64,000 bases of DNA. It comes from Echinococcus granulosus (lineage: Eukaryota; Platyhelminthes; Cestoda; Cyclophyllidea; Taeniidae). The position numbers and the translations under genes are program-made. This document shows positions 34,442 through 47,080 of the stretch, piece by piece. Within the stretch, counting starts at the first letter, position 1. Each line of letters begins with the position of its first letter. The stretch spans positions 785,919-849,918 of the forward strand of contig NW_020170407.1 of assembly GCF_000524195.1 (NCBI RefSeq). The letters run 5' to 3'. The notes beneath the pieces were generated by a model. That model ran no database searches, was not told the origin of the DNA, and was given only the letters and a program-made list of their open reading frames with translations.

Positions 34442-36989
34442 AGTGCTGACAGGTTTGAAATGTAATTACAGTTACAGATTACTAATATTAGTTGTTGGCT
34501 GTTTTGCTATTGCTTCCTCTTTTTCATTTTTAGGTTTATTACTCTAGTTTTACTTTTTATTGCCTTATCGTGTCCCCTTCCTATGCCATCAATTGGAAGC
34601 ACATATACTGATCTATCGCATCCTGACAGCTGGTGGACAGATCCTGAAATATTGACTCGTATGTGTAGACGGCTAAAACGGCATTGATCGAGAAGGTCAG
34701 TGTCAATAAAGGCGTATTTATGCCCATTCAGTTTGTTTGTTTTTGATTACGCGAATCGAGGGTCTGGAACCTTGTCTCGCAAATGGGGCGTCATCATCTG
34801 AGTTGGTTATTTATGACTAGAGGATACTTTTGTAACTTCAAATTTGCCCTTAAAAATTTTAGAATTATTGTGATTTCAAGTTAAAAGTACAGTTTCGTAA
34901 AGTTATCTCGTTTGAAAATTCCATCAAATTAAAACATGAATTGGTACTGTCATGAACCGTCTATAGTTTTATGTGAATAGAGGAGAAAGTTAGAATAACA
35001 AACACCATTAATGCCAGTAAGCAAGAAAAAGCCGAATTAGAGATGAGTTTTTGTTCAATATGAGGTCGATAAAGTGGGGGAATGCAGAGGTATATCAGGT
35101 TTGGTTGGAAATGGGGCACCCCGACTCGACCTACCTTATGATACTTTGTACTATGTACTTAATTAATTTTGAAGCCAAATGGAAATGGCAATTCCAACGG
35201 GTTTATATGCACATGTGTAAATAGGTGGACCTTTGTGGATACTAACCATTACCCTTTTAAGCAGTTACTTTTTTGTGAAGACCGGTGCATACATTCGTGT
35301 GTACTTGGAACACTCGCCTTGCGTAAAACATTTGACTTTCAATTACAGAATGGTTTTAATAAGCTTTGCTTCTCCTAAGCCTCTTGAACAGGAGAAATGT
35401 GAGTATCTATTGCACTGGGCGGTAATTCTAAGTTTAGAAGTGAATGTTTTTATGGGTTCTTGAAACACGGAAGGACCCATGATAGCACTAACTTTGGCGC
35501 ATGGTCAAAGTGACATGTTGAATAAAAAACTATTTCAAGACTTGTTTTATGCATGTCTTTATTGCAATTGATCGACATTCTACTTTCATCGATTTCTATT
35601 TTTGCACATCTTTTGACCTGAAACATAAATTAGAATATCTACTCTTGGAATGGAGATGGCGTTTTGGTTTCAAGGACTGGTAACCTCCCATTTCTTACGG
35701 AATTTTAACGCAATTGAGTTAATTATTATAGAAATATGGCTATTACTGTAAAAGTGATTTTGAGAATTTGACGCCGCACTCTAAAGCCCCTAATTACGCA
35801 AAATTGGATGTCAAAGAAATCTGTTTATTCAGGATTACTGTCTCCATTTTTTGCATCTCGAAGCCATATCGGCTATAAGTGGGGATAAATCCCTCCCTCG
35901 TTTTATTTAAAAGGCTTGAGAACCGAAAAAATAGAAGAGTAATTACTTCTTTTGAATTAGCGCACCATGGAGAAGGCGAAAGCCTCTCCAATATACAGGA
36001 AAAGCGAATTAATGTAGTCAGCTTCTACAAAAGCGTTAGAAAAGCAGTGGAGTAAATGTCATTAGGTTAAGCAGTCTTTATTGGGACCCTTCTCGAAAGT
36101 AGTGATGAAACTTCTCCGGCGGAATAACCCTTTCGAGTTCCCACCATAACGAAGTTTTGTCATAGCAAAAGAGTATTCCGTACATATCCTACAGTTTCCA
36201 TTTCTTCTCTAAGCGTTGCTTAGAAGATGCCAACCTACAGACTCCGCTTGAAGAAACATGGAGAGAAGTAACTACGTAACTACGCCTTTTGGACGCTTGT
36301 TGTAGTTTCGTTTGACCTGAATATGTCGATTATCCCGATGCCCGACATGTTTCATCGCTTTCATTATCGAATTAATACTATTGCATACACATGTGTGCTA
36401 AACGTAAAACTCAACCTCAGTCGTGCTGAAGCCTTATTTCCAATACCTCGACCTAGACCTGGCTTTCAAAATCTCGCATTCCGCGGCGCTATTACGTAAA
36501 GCACACTATGCAAGCTACTCAGAGTTGCGTTTAGATGTGCTAGCATTTTATAAACATAATGTCAAATATGTAGATAAATGAATGCTGATTTAAAAACAAA
36601 ATTGAAAAAATTTTAGGTAAACCAATATACTAAATAAACTTCAGCACTGTAATTTTAAAAAGTAGAATGCGGAATGTCATTATTAGCAAACAGAAAAGTA
36701 AAAAAAAGTAAATGAGTACATGCATTGCCGCGCATTTTGAAATTAATGGACCCCTACATTCCAAGGACCACGAAAAAGACCAAATATTTCCGCACTACTA
36801 GTAGAACTCTTGAAGCTCCCAGAATAAGTGATCCCATTATTTATATTGAAGGTAAGCAACAAACTAAAGAAGCGATGAACTAAATCCAACTTACGTCTAG
36901 CATTAACACCCACCAAGCCATATTATTATTTAGTTCCCGCTCATAATCATCAAAACGCCATAAACAAAGTACTTAGCTCATCCCTAAAA
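34442..36989. other. Intergenic DNA
   Basis: AT-rich sequence with short overlapping open frames on both strands and A-rich runs near 36.6-36.7 kb. I recognise no gene, RNA or transposon motif. Confidence 0.45.
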
Positions 36990-37800
36990 AATGCAACATT
37001 ACCATTCTCCACCAAGTGTGTGCGCACTCTTAAGCAAACTGCAGATAAGCTTCAAGTCAAGGAAGCAGCATGCACGTCCTTCTAGTTTATCTGGAACTTG
37101 CACAAATAAATGAGAACTGTTTGGGAGCAGACAGAATAGAGAAAAGGAAGGCTCACCTGGCCTTAGGGCACACCACAAAATAGCACGGTGCAAGGGTGTT
37201 GAGCTTGACCATCTGTTGTGCCTCTGGTAAAGCGGGGTCGTACGGAGTTCCTACAGCTTTTGGGTTGCAAACTTGACCAGTCGGCTGATCGAGTTAATCT
37301 TTGTGTGGCAGAGCTTCTCTACTATGATGTGAGGCCGAATTCCGTGGCTGAAGTGAACCGTTATCCAGTTAGCAACCCTGTATGCAGGTGAGCCTCCGAA
37401 GGCACGTTCCGTTCCTAGCGTACTCCTCGCTATCCTCGCCAGCACCTCGCAAGCAAAGGAAAGCGTCCCAGACGAGAGTCTGTCCTACCCAACCAATTAT
37501 GAGTTAAATTGAGGTGTCGCAGCATTGATCGATGTCAGTGTCGGGAGTGATGTCGACGTTGATGGCGGCCAAAAACAAGTCCTGGAGGAGGGCATAGGGT
37601 AATTTTTTGGCGCTGAGAAAAGACGTAGATTGATTTTGGTGGTTTTTAGCCACTCCTCAAAGCTCATATCGTCTTTGTAAGGGGGGAGGTCCGGCAGCGC
37701 TAAAACCAATGTAGCATGATTCCGGCCTATTTCCTCCTCCCTAGTCTTCATATCCTCGGGCCGAAAAGGCTGGCAGAATTTGGACATATTTACTAGTTGA
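36990..37800 (-). mobile_element. Second gypsy fossil, gag/protease side
   Basis: The minus strand of this block matches in order the rightmost part of the 10.4-14.0 kb fossil. GAACTGTTTGGGAGCAGAC near 37112 corresponds to a diverged copy near 13421, and GTGTCGGGAGTGATGTC near 37540 corresponds to GTGTCAGGAGTGATGTC near 13856. A minus-strand open frame at 37787-37497 begins MSKFCQPFRPEDM and contains SFEEWLKTTKINLRLF, a plausible Gag N-terminus. Downstream minus-strand frames contain PNSSHLFVQVPDK, where a protease would be expected. It is broken by stops. No LTR was found at either end. Confidence 0.6.
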
Positions 37801-38656
37801 AATTAATAAGGAAAGACAGGCTTGGGGAGGCTTTACCAGAGAGCTCTTAGAGGACTCGAGAGCCCCTAACCGCTCCTCCACCACTAGGGTAAGTCAACCG
37901 ACCAACTCTTCCTCAAAAGGCACATTTAAACAACGCAGTTGTGGCACCATTGCTCTGCAACGTGTTTTTAAATACAGTGCTAATTAGCTTAAACAACGTT
38001 GCCCTATTCCGGTGTTCACCTTATTTTCATGCTGAATTCTTAATGTAGTATGCTAACCATTTGTTTGCCATGTCACAAATGATTAAAAAATTCTGATATC
38101 TGCAAATATTGCTTTTTTGCAAACCACACATTTTATATAATGGATGTTTATATGAACGATTACACCTAACTTGATAGAAATGTAGCAACCTAATTGGTTA
38201 GTAAATAGCGACGCCTGTCGTATCAGCCGTATTAGCGCGAACTTTCGCGAAGTTTTTTGGTTTCGGGGTCACGGCCTCTTCCCATTGAGTATTTCCGACA
38301 CATTTAGTTAGTCTCCTACGTCGTGTAACTGATTCGTTTCGGTGATGCAACGTGTTTAATCCCTGACTGTTTTTGTTTACTTAGTTCAATGTGCAAACGC
38401 CCCATCTGGTTTGGCTTATAGGGTTTTGATTTCTTTTTACTAGAGCTTAATACTATCAACATGTCTCTTCATCCTCCCCTGCGTTGTTCTCATTTCATGT
38501 TGGCAAATCCCTCTGTTATAATGTCGCGCCATTGCATCTATCCTCCCGACTTTTATACTCACCCTCACACCATTTATTATTGCCTGATGCTTGCGACGGA
38601 GTTCAAGGTTATCGAGCACGCCATAGTTTTTTGCGCTGCTTTTTTTTACGATTCAG
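37801..38656. other. Upstream flank of AP-1 gamma
   Basis: AT-rich intergenic sequence. A 3' splice-like tract ending TTTTTTTACGATTCAG at 38656 sits just before the AP-1 gamma start codon. The coding exon is therefore probably joined to an upstream non-coding exon or a spliced leader, although I cannot identify either here. Confidence 0.4.
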
Positions 38657-38669
38657 ACTCACTGGAAGA

Positions 38670-41600
38670 ATGCCTAAGCCAAAGAGCCTTCGAGATTTGG
38701 TTCGCGATATTCGTTCAGCACGAACCGCCGCAGAGGAAAGAGCTATTGTCAACCGTGAATGTGCACAAATTCGAGATAGTTTTCGTGATGAAAATGACAC
38801 ACATCGCTGTCGTAATGTTGCTAAGCTACTCTACATCCATATGCTAGGTTATCCCGCCCACTTTGGCCAGGTATGCGTTGCTTGTGCTTTGCACATCTGT
38901 TGTCTGGGTTCCTAGTTGGCTTGTTTTATGCAATTTCCTGTAAATCACTACAGGTCTTTGCCATTATATCGTACAGGAAGTATTATTGATAATGCAGTCC
39001 CCCTTATTTATCTTGAAATATATTTTAAGTATTTGCATTTTCTGTACTTTGTCGCTCTACCGTTAAGCAACGTAGAAGACGTAACAAAATCCGTTTTTGT
39101 CATGCGCTGTGCATTTTAACACTTAGGATTTTCGGCATTTTCCAGTATTAGAGACGATACTAGGGAGGCTGTGTTCAAGGTTCACAAATACTTAAGTGGC
39201 GAAATCTGCCCATATCAATAATTTAAAGGGCCTTAACTCATCACTGCTACCTTGTGTTATTGTTTTTTTGCTTTTGATTTACAGGCTTGTTTGTTTAGGA
39301 AGGATTTAACCTTGATAAGGTCAAATATTGACTTTTTACACGCTGCTATAGGCTGTCTGATTTGTCCTGACTGGATGATTCATCGTTTCTTCCGGTAGAT
39401 GGAATGTCTCAAGTTGATTGCCTCACCCCGTTTCACAGACAAACGAGTTGGTTATCTTGGTGCAATGCTTCTACTTGATGAACGATCGGATGTTCATCTA
39501 CTGGTCACAAACTCTCTTAAAAAGTAAGTCTTCTTTGCCTCGACGTTCAACAGATGCCTTGGAATACGTGTCCGTATAATACCCGAAATTAGCCGTGATT
39601 ACCAAACATTAGGCACTGCGTCCCCCAGTTTATGGGCGACCAATTGATGTAGACCTTTCAGGCAATGATTTAAGTCAACTTGACTAGGTTACTCATGTGC
39701 ATAATTTCTTCCACATGGTATGAACATATTGGGACCACGTCTGTATTTCGACTACATTAAAATAAATTTTTCTTTTTTTAGTGACCTTAATCATTCAAAT
39801 GTCTACGTTACCAGCTTAGCCCTCTGTACACTTGGATCGATCTGTTCTACTGAAATGAGTCGTGATTTGGCTGGAGAAGTAGAAAGACTGGTTAAATCAA
39901 CCAATCCCTACATCAAAAAGAAGGTCAGTATCTTAATCTGTTTTGACAAAGCTCATGAAATATCTCTTTATCCATTCTGATTCATGCACCGATTGTGAGA
40001 TAAAACTGTAGATTACCTGACGAGTTTATTTCGTCTCGTCATATTTCTCTTTCATATTTACGCAACTAGGCGGCGCTGTGTGCCTTCCGAATAGTTCGCA
40101 AGGTACCCGAACTAATGGAAATGTTCATTCCTTGCACTCGTGCTCTACTTACCGAGAAGAACAACGGCGTTCTCCTCACAGCCGTCTGCCTCATCACTGA
40201 GATGTGTGAACGAAGCCCGGACACCTTGAAATACTTTAGAAAGGTAACCAAACTGCATATACCTATCTTCAAGGCTCAGATCTTTTGATTTAATATACGG
40301 TGTGACTTCCTCAATGTGAACGTGTATTGTAACGCCGATTTCACGGGACGCTACGTGGTTGATTATTTTTATTTCAGCAAATGGTACCAAGTCTGGTGCG
40401 AACACTGAAGACTCTGGTGACCACTGGCTACTCGCCAGATCATGAAGTCAATAAAATCAATGACCCCTTTTTACAGGTAGGAAGTTCGTAGAACTCCCAT
40501 TCTCACCCGGCATAGCTCAAAAGCTTTGGCAAAATGTTGGCAGAGTTACAAGTCAGCGCTCATTATCACATCTTAGCCGCTAAATTCAGGTGAATTCATT
40601 CAAATTGAATGTCACTGTAAATAAAAATTCACATCTTTTTACAAACTAGTGGATGTTTTACAACTGTTTACCTTTTTGCTGAGTATTCTTCACACAGTTA
40701 CGCTGTTCTATAAATTGTGTTCATTACTATGGCTGGCGATTCTCTTAACATCGGTGTTTGTTGGATCGGGAAGACTCTCTTCCCCATTCAACGAGTTGCG
40801 AACTATGTTTGATGGAGTAAGGTGAATTTTTGGGCCTTCTGTAGGTAAAAATTCTGCGTTTGATGCGTATTCTTGGTCGCGGCGACAAGGCGGCTAGTGA
40901 GGCAATGAATGACATTCTCGCCCAAGTGGCTACCAGCACTGAAACCACCAAAAACGTCGGCCACGCTATCCTCTATGAAATTGTTCTCACCATCATGGGT
41001 ATTGAGTCAGATCCTGGACTTCGTGTACGCCTTCACCTTCGTTCGTTTTCACGTACTCATAAGTCATTATATTGCTTTGTTAGGTTCCACAACGGATTCG
41101 AAACTTGAATTTCTATTGTTTCTCTCATAAGATCGTGCCGAGTATTTAGTCTCATTTTTTTTGGATTGTCTTTCGCTCTTTACTAATCCACATGCTTTCC
41201 TTAACCTATCAAGGTGCTGGCAATCAATATTCTGGGACGCTTTCTGCTGAATACGGATAAGAATATTCGCTACGTCTCGTTGAACACTCTACTACGTGTT
41301 GTCAGTGTCGACCAGCGTGCTGTTCAGCGTCATCGTGCCACAATTCTAGAGTGTCTAAAAGATCCGGATACGTCGATTCAACGGTAAGGGCTGATGATGA
41401 ATCAAAGTGTGCTGTTAAATTTCCTATTGCCACTATTTTTTAAACGCACGGTTTGTTCAGGCGAGCTCTTGACCTCTGTTGCGTTCTCATCAACGCCTCG
41501 ACGGTGAAGACTGTGATCAAGGAATTGTTGTGGTTCCTGGAGAACTGTGACGTTGAGTTCAAGTCTGACGTCTGCTCGAAGATCATCACGGCTGTGGAGA

Positions 41601-44600
41601 AATACTCCCCCACCAAACGATGGCGCGTTGACACCACTCTGACTGTTCTGAAGCTGGTAAGTACAACCTTGAGAACGACCCCCCTAACCTCCACAAATGT
41701 TCTTATTTCCGCCCTTGCTTTCACTCCCTCATGTAAGGCCGGAAATCGAGCTCGGGATGATGTGGTGGCTTCCATGGTCTATCTAATCTCTCAATCGCCC
41801 GAGCTGCACGCTTATGCGGTGTCCCAGCTTTTCAAGTCGATGCGGGAGGACATGACCCAACAGCCACTCGTTCAAGTCAGTTTGAGTACCACATTTCTCT
41901 CGTCTCTTATTGTTCGAGTTTTATTCCTAACTGTTTACTGACAGCCATGACTTTCGCCTCTGCCTTTGGATTCTCATTGGTTGCATTGGGCATGACTGGT
42001 TCAAAAGTCCGAAGTCATCAGAAAATTTACCTTGAGTTTGAATGGGCCTTTTGAAAGTATCTTTTTTAATATTTAGCGGCTTTAATTTTGCTGCGTAAGT
42101 CCTATACCAACTTGCTTGAGATATTCGAATATGTCTCTTGGCTGATTGAGCTGAAATGTTCCTTTTTGTAATATTAAATAAGTGACTTTTGGAAATATGT
42201 CATTTGTTTGACTTCCGGTTAAAGTGGTGAAGATTCCACCTTATATCCGCATCTTAGTGTTTCAGTTTCTTAGCCTCATGGCAGCTTTAATCTTGCAAAG
42301 TTGCATTTATTCAACTACTGTTAATTTGAAATATGGTATTGTGACTCGATTTATCTCTGAATACAATATCGAGTATACGTATCTGGAGGTTCCCTTATAA
42401 ATATGTGGGAAATCCGGGTGACAAGTATTGTAGATGGTATAATCAGTATATCGTTTAATATTCTGTTAATTTTTTTATTCTGTTCAAATCTACTCACCAC
42501 GCCAGTGAAGTATCAACAGAATCTTTTTATGATAATTTCGTCAGACAAACTTCGGTAATTTGTCTGAAATTTTCCCACACTCAGTAATGAAATTGCTATT
42601 TACCACCCGCTCATCGATGCGTCATATTGTCTATAGACAACCGTGTATTTTCTATTTTCAGCATGGATGTTTCTTTTAATGAAAGATGTAAATTCGAGCC
42701 ATTCGCGGTTTTGTAAGGTGTGCTCTTAACCATGACCAGTCGGTGAGATTCGGGATCGCTGGCACCGGTTTTCCTCCTCATTACTTATTCTTTTGTTTCC
42801 TGGGCAGTATTTGGTTGTTGTATATGAAAGTGCTCAGATTATTGTGGTTTGTTATAACCGAGAAACGCTACCTATTTAAACGCATTGCAAAACTGTTGCG
42901 TACATACCGTTGTGTGTATAATCATTGTGACTCATCATTATCGTCATAGGTGGCCACGTGGTGCACGGGCGAGTACGCGGACCTCTTGGTGCATGGCAGA
43001 GGCATCGGTGGGGATGATTTCGAGGGGCAGCAGCAACAGAAAATTACGGAAATGGATATCATAGATCTCTTCGCCACCGCCCTCACCTCCCCTACTTGCA
43101 GCCTAGCGACAAAGGAGATGGTCGTATCCACTGTTATGAAGCTCAGCGTCCGACTTGGACCCGCACATCAGGAGTAAGCGACTCTTTTTTTTCTTTAGTC
43201 CTTTTCTTCATTTCATCTCTTACTTATCCATCATCACAGCCGCATCAAATCTCTGGTGCAGCTCTACTCAACCAGCATGCATCTGGAGCTGCAGCAGCGT
43301 TCAGTGGAGTACTTCGCCGTCTTCAACAGACGTGTGGACGGCTTCCGCGAGGGTCTCTTCGCCTGCATGCCCGTCTTTGCACCCTCCAACAATTTTCTTT
43401 CCGAGGTTGTCGATGGCGACATAGATGCTGATACTGAGGGGCAGAATGGTGTTGGTGTGTCTGTGGATCCACCCGTTGGTAATGTCACCTCCGCGCAGGT
43501 TTCGAAAGCCGACGCAAACGACCTTTTGGATCTTCTTGGTGATCCATCCTCATCTTTTCCTTCGTCATCTTCCTCCGCTCAAATATGTGAGTCCTCTTTG
43601 GTCACGTTTCTGAGGTGTCCCATAAAACCTGTTTATCACCGTCAGCTTAATTGAAGTAGGCATTCGCTCGCTGTAGCTGGTTGGCCGGTTCTTATGGGTC
43701 TTTAGCGAATGATGTTGATAATTTTGAATAATTCTAGATTATCGAATTAAAATAGCAGCATTGTTGATTGTTCTTTGATTTTGGTATCTTAATGCTCATC
43801 GATTTGAGTTTGGGTGTTTTGGATAGCTGACTCACTTCTAACAGTAAGAGCATCATCTGCAACGGGGTTTTTTATTTCTTCCTACGGATTACCGTTTGTT
43901 TGTTTGTAATTAGCCAGTCTAATAATTCACTTTTCGAGCTGCCTATACCGCTGCATTAATCTTATGTCAGGCATCATTAAAGGCATTTCACTTGTCTATA
44001 GCTTCAGAAGCTGCTTCAAAATGAGTTTGACAAATTTTGACATAAACAGATGAAATTGTTGTTGAAATACCAACTATAGTGAGTTTCTAAGGTGTCGTGG
44101 CCGCAAACTACTAAGTTGAAGGGTTTTTTTTACACCGGTTCATAATTGTATTCTTAGGCATTGCATACTTTATGATAGGAATTCCCACTAATGCACTACT
44201 TCTATCCATGTTGTAGTTAGTTAGCTTTCTCACTGCAAAATAATTAATACATTTGGTAGTGATATAATTTACCTAAATTGTAAAGCTTCTTAAGAGTCAA
44301 AAACTATGATCTTATTGCCTCCTCTCATGTTGTCACTTTTATACGTCTGCTCACTGTTTAGCAAGCTTGATTAACTCAACTGTGATTCACTTACATGGCG
44401 AATGAACGTTAAGCTAATTCCCTGCACTCCCTTTAAGTCAATATCAACACTGGGAGGTCTGGAATTCGCACTCCTACCAACGATCTTCTGGATCTAATCA
44501 TGGTCGAAACACCAATAACAAGGTCTCAGCAACAAGTGCCTGCATCAGCTCCTTCCGCCCAAATGTCCAGTTCCATCAACTCACTTTTCTCAGACGCTGC

Positions 44601-45592
44601 ACCGACTACTTGCACAGGTGAGCCTGGTCGGAAATGTGAGCTTGCCGTTGCTGCCATATTTCGATTAGGTATAATCCAAATGCTCTTGTGGTTTAGGTAA
44701 CATATTTTCCAGTAAGTAATAAGATGCATTATTCGTTTACTTTTGTGTTTAATGTGTTTACTGGGCTCCCGTTATCTTTATATGCACAAAATTTTGTTGC
44801 TGTTGATTTTTACTCAAGTCAGTAAGGTTTTCATCTGCGCAACCTATTTAATTACCGATTAGCATGTACGCTTCATGGAAAGAGCTGCTGTTCTGAATGT
44901 TCCCAAATTTTCAATGTAATCCAGTGGGAAGTAGCATTAAATTTCAGTTTCGCAATGGATTAACTAATACTACCCGAAGCAAAACTATTGCAAAACTGGG
45001 TTGATGCCCTGTTTTAATAACAATTTTTATTTTGCATCCGTTATTTTAGCAACGGCCTCAACGACACGGCCGTCCAACGGTTTCACAGCATCATCAACAG
45101 TGGTAGCTTCACAACTAGCACCACCAATGATGGTGTACGATGCGAACAGTATCCGCGTGGTGCTCGATTTCGAGCGCTCCAGCGATCCTCTGGATCTGAG
45201 CTTTGCCTCCTCGGTACCGCCGTGCATTCAGATCCGTGCCTCTTCGCACAACACCGGCACGCTCCCCATTGAGTCCTTTGAACTACAGGTTGCTGTGCCT
45301 AAGACCTTCCAGCTGGAGATGTTCCCGCCATCGGCGACCTGTCTGCTGCCCGCCGTCCCCGTCTCCAGTATCTCGCCTGTGACACAGGTCTTTAAGGTGT
45401 CTAATCCCAACCGGGTTAGTTTTCTTACCATCTCTCTATATCACCTTTCACCTCTCTCCACTTCTTACCAATACTTTTTTGCAGCAACCTCTGCGTCTTC
45501 GTCTACGTCTCCTCTTCACACAGAATGGAGTCCAGAGATCGGAGCAATTTCAGATCGACCAGTTTCCTGCTAACTTCTTCAACAACACCTAA
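38670..45592 (+). CDS. AP1G1: AP-1 clathrin adaptor complex subunit gamma, complete, 14 exons
   Basis: Gamma-adaptin is a large subunit of the AP-1 adaptor that packs cargo into clathrin vesicles at the trans-Golgi network and endosomes. Exons are 38670-38870, 39399-39523, 39782-39923, 40070-40243, 40378-40476, 40845-41024, 41214-41383, 41461-41656, 41738-41875, 42950-43173, 43240-43586, 44438-44617, 45050-45414 and 45485-45592. All join in phase with GT-AG introns to 882 residues, against about 820 in vertebrates. The adaptin trunk fills roughly residues 1-570, with motifs [47 protein letters not shown] and [11 protein letters not shown]. The hinge carries clathrin-box-like [10 protein letters not shown] near residue 645 and NDLLDLI near 682. 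The gamma-ear occupies about residues 753-882, including [16 protein letters not shown] and [10 protein letters not shown]. The extra length is mostly in the hinge and the ear's Ser/Thr-rich lead-in. The start matches the family ([15 protein letters not shown]). The frame stays open upstream, but that stretch precedes the acceptor at 38656 and lacks family sequence. Confidence 0.97.
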
Positions 45593-47080
45593 ATTAGCTT
45601 CTCTTCACACACGCTTACACTGTTGTCTCCTCTCGTGACTTTGTTTTCTCTCTTTCTCCCTTCTCATCTTTTTTTTCTTGGTATAAATGGCTGTGCCCCT
45701 CTCATCCTTCTGTTTACGCACACCTACTTCCCGTACACTCGATCTGCCAAGCACATTCCACGCAAACACCCAATACATATGGGCTTTCGACGAGTAGGTG
45801 GCCAATCCACTAACTCCATGTGTTTTTCACGCAATCACGTGTTTTAATATACGCCTGTTTCCCTTCCCATCTCTTTCCTCCAATAGCCTAGTGGAGGTAG
45901 ACCCTACGATGCTCACAATATGATGAGTGGTTTTTCAGGTGTCTATCGGCGTAGCTCCAGCAACAACGGCTTTAGTTTGCGGCTTTCTTTCAAATTGTTC
46001 TTTTTCAGGATACGTAAAATAGAATTGTTGCTATTCGCATCTTCGTTAGGTCATGGAAACTAGTTTCTCCATCGGATGAATTAATGGAGCAGCAGAGAAA
46101 GCAACACGGTCAACGTTTGTATGGCCTCCAATCTGGAGTTTGACACTGAGAAAACAGGTTGGATAGGGCATATGTGTTAACGCTAATGTGATACTCATTT
46201 TATGCACCAACAAGCAGAAAATTATTAAACCATGTTAAATGAGGCCTTCAGAGTTTGGACAAGGGAGTGTGGAGTTTAGGGCTACTGCGGACCGCCTGTT
46301 GGATCCAATTTGAATCAACCTCACTTCGAATTGACGTAGAATACGTCTGATCATGACTTCTCATCGATCTCACATTGAAAGTGACTGCACTCCGTGCTAT
46401 CCGGTTGTCGACCCGAAGTGCCTTGCGTTAAAACTCAGAGGAGTCAATGAGTTAGGGTTTACTAGTGAAGACAAATTAGTCAAGCATGACTGAAAGATCT
46501 GCAACATGTGCATCCAGTGGGGAACTATCAAATTCTTGTACTGGCCTCGATAGACTTTCTATTTCACCTAAAGTTATGTAACGTCGAGATCAAAATCATC
46601 AATTAAAATGTCTCGTGTGGAGATGCATTAAATGTCAGCAATGGCTGACATAGGAATGATCATCCAGAGGGTATAGCCTCATCTCAACTTTCTTGATGTC
46701 ATCCATGTTTTATTGCAACAGATCACATAAGACATAAAACCAGGTATGTGTGTACTCAGCGCATTTCTGATGCTCTTTGATCATAGCATTATACCAGTCC
46801 CAAAACTTTTCGTCGATCAAGTACATAACTTTGTGAAATCCATTCGCATGCACACACATGTGAGCAATGAATGAGAAGCTTGCCTTCAAATATCCGGATA
46901 CATTGTTAGCAATTGGAAAAATTAGGCCGTAATTCAGAAAGGAAAGTAGGGGATAAAGTTCGCAAAGTTTGGGAGGATGTATAAAAGGAATATAAAGTGG
47001 CAACATATGGTGGAAATGAGGTGAAGCAATGCATGAATGGGAGTAGCACCACAAAATGGTGGAGGAAAGACTAGAGGAGA
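45593..47080. other. Convergent 3' flanks of AP-1 gamma and synaptogyrin
   Basis: Intergenic sequence between two genes that end toward each other. The first 300 nt are CT-rich, as expected of the AP-1 gamma 3' UTR. On the minus strand AATAAA (46714-46709) lies about 370 nt beyond the synaptogyrin stop. An open minus-strand frame of 114 codons at 47054-46710 falls wholly in that presumed 3' UTR and has no recognisable content. Confidence 0.4.
46709..46714 (-). promoter_or_regulatory. Candidate polyadenylation signal of synaptogyrin
   Basis: The plus strand reads TTTATT, which is AATAAA on the coding strand, about 370 nt after the synaptogyrin stop. Only the motif and its position support it. 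Confidence 0.4.

Noticed and set aside
38484..38669. N-terminal extension of AP-1 gamma in the same frame
   Set aside because: It precedes a splice acceptor at 38656 and lacks adaptin sequence; the ATG at 38670 matches the family start.
46710..47054. 114-codon minus-strand open frame after synaptogyrin
   Set aside because: Located between the synaptogyrin stop and its likely poly(A) signal, hence 3' UTR; composition is not protein-like.
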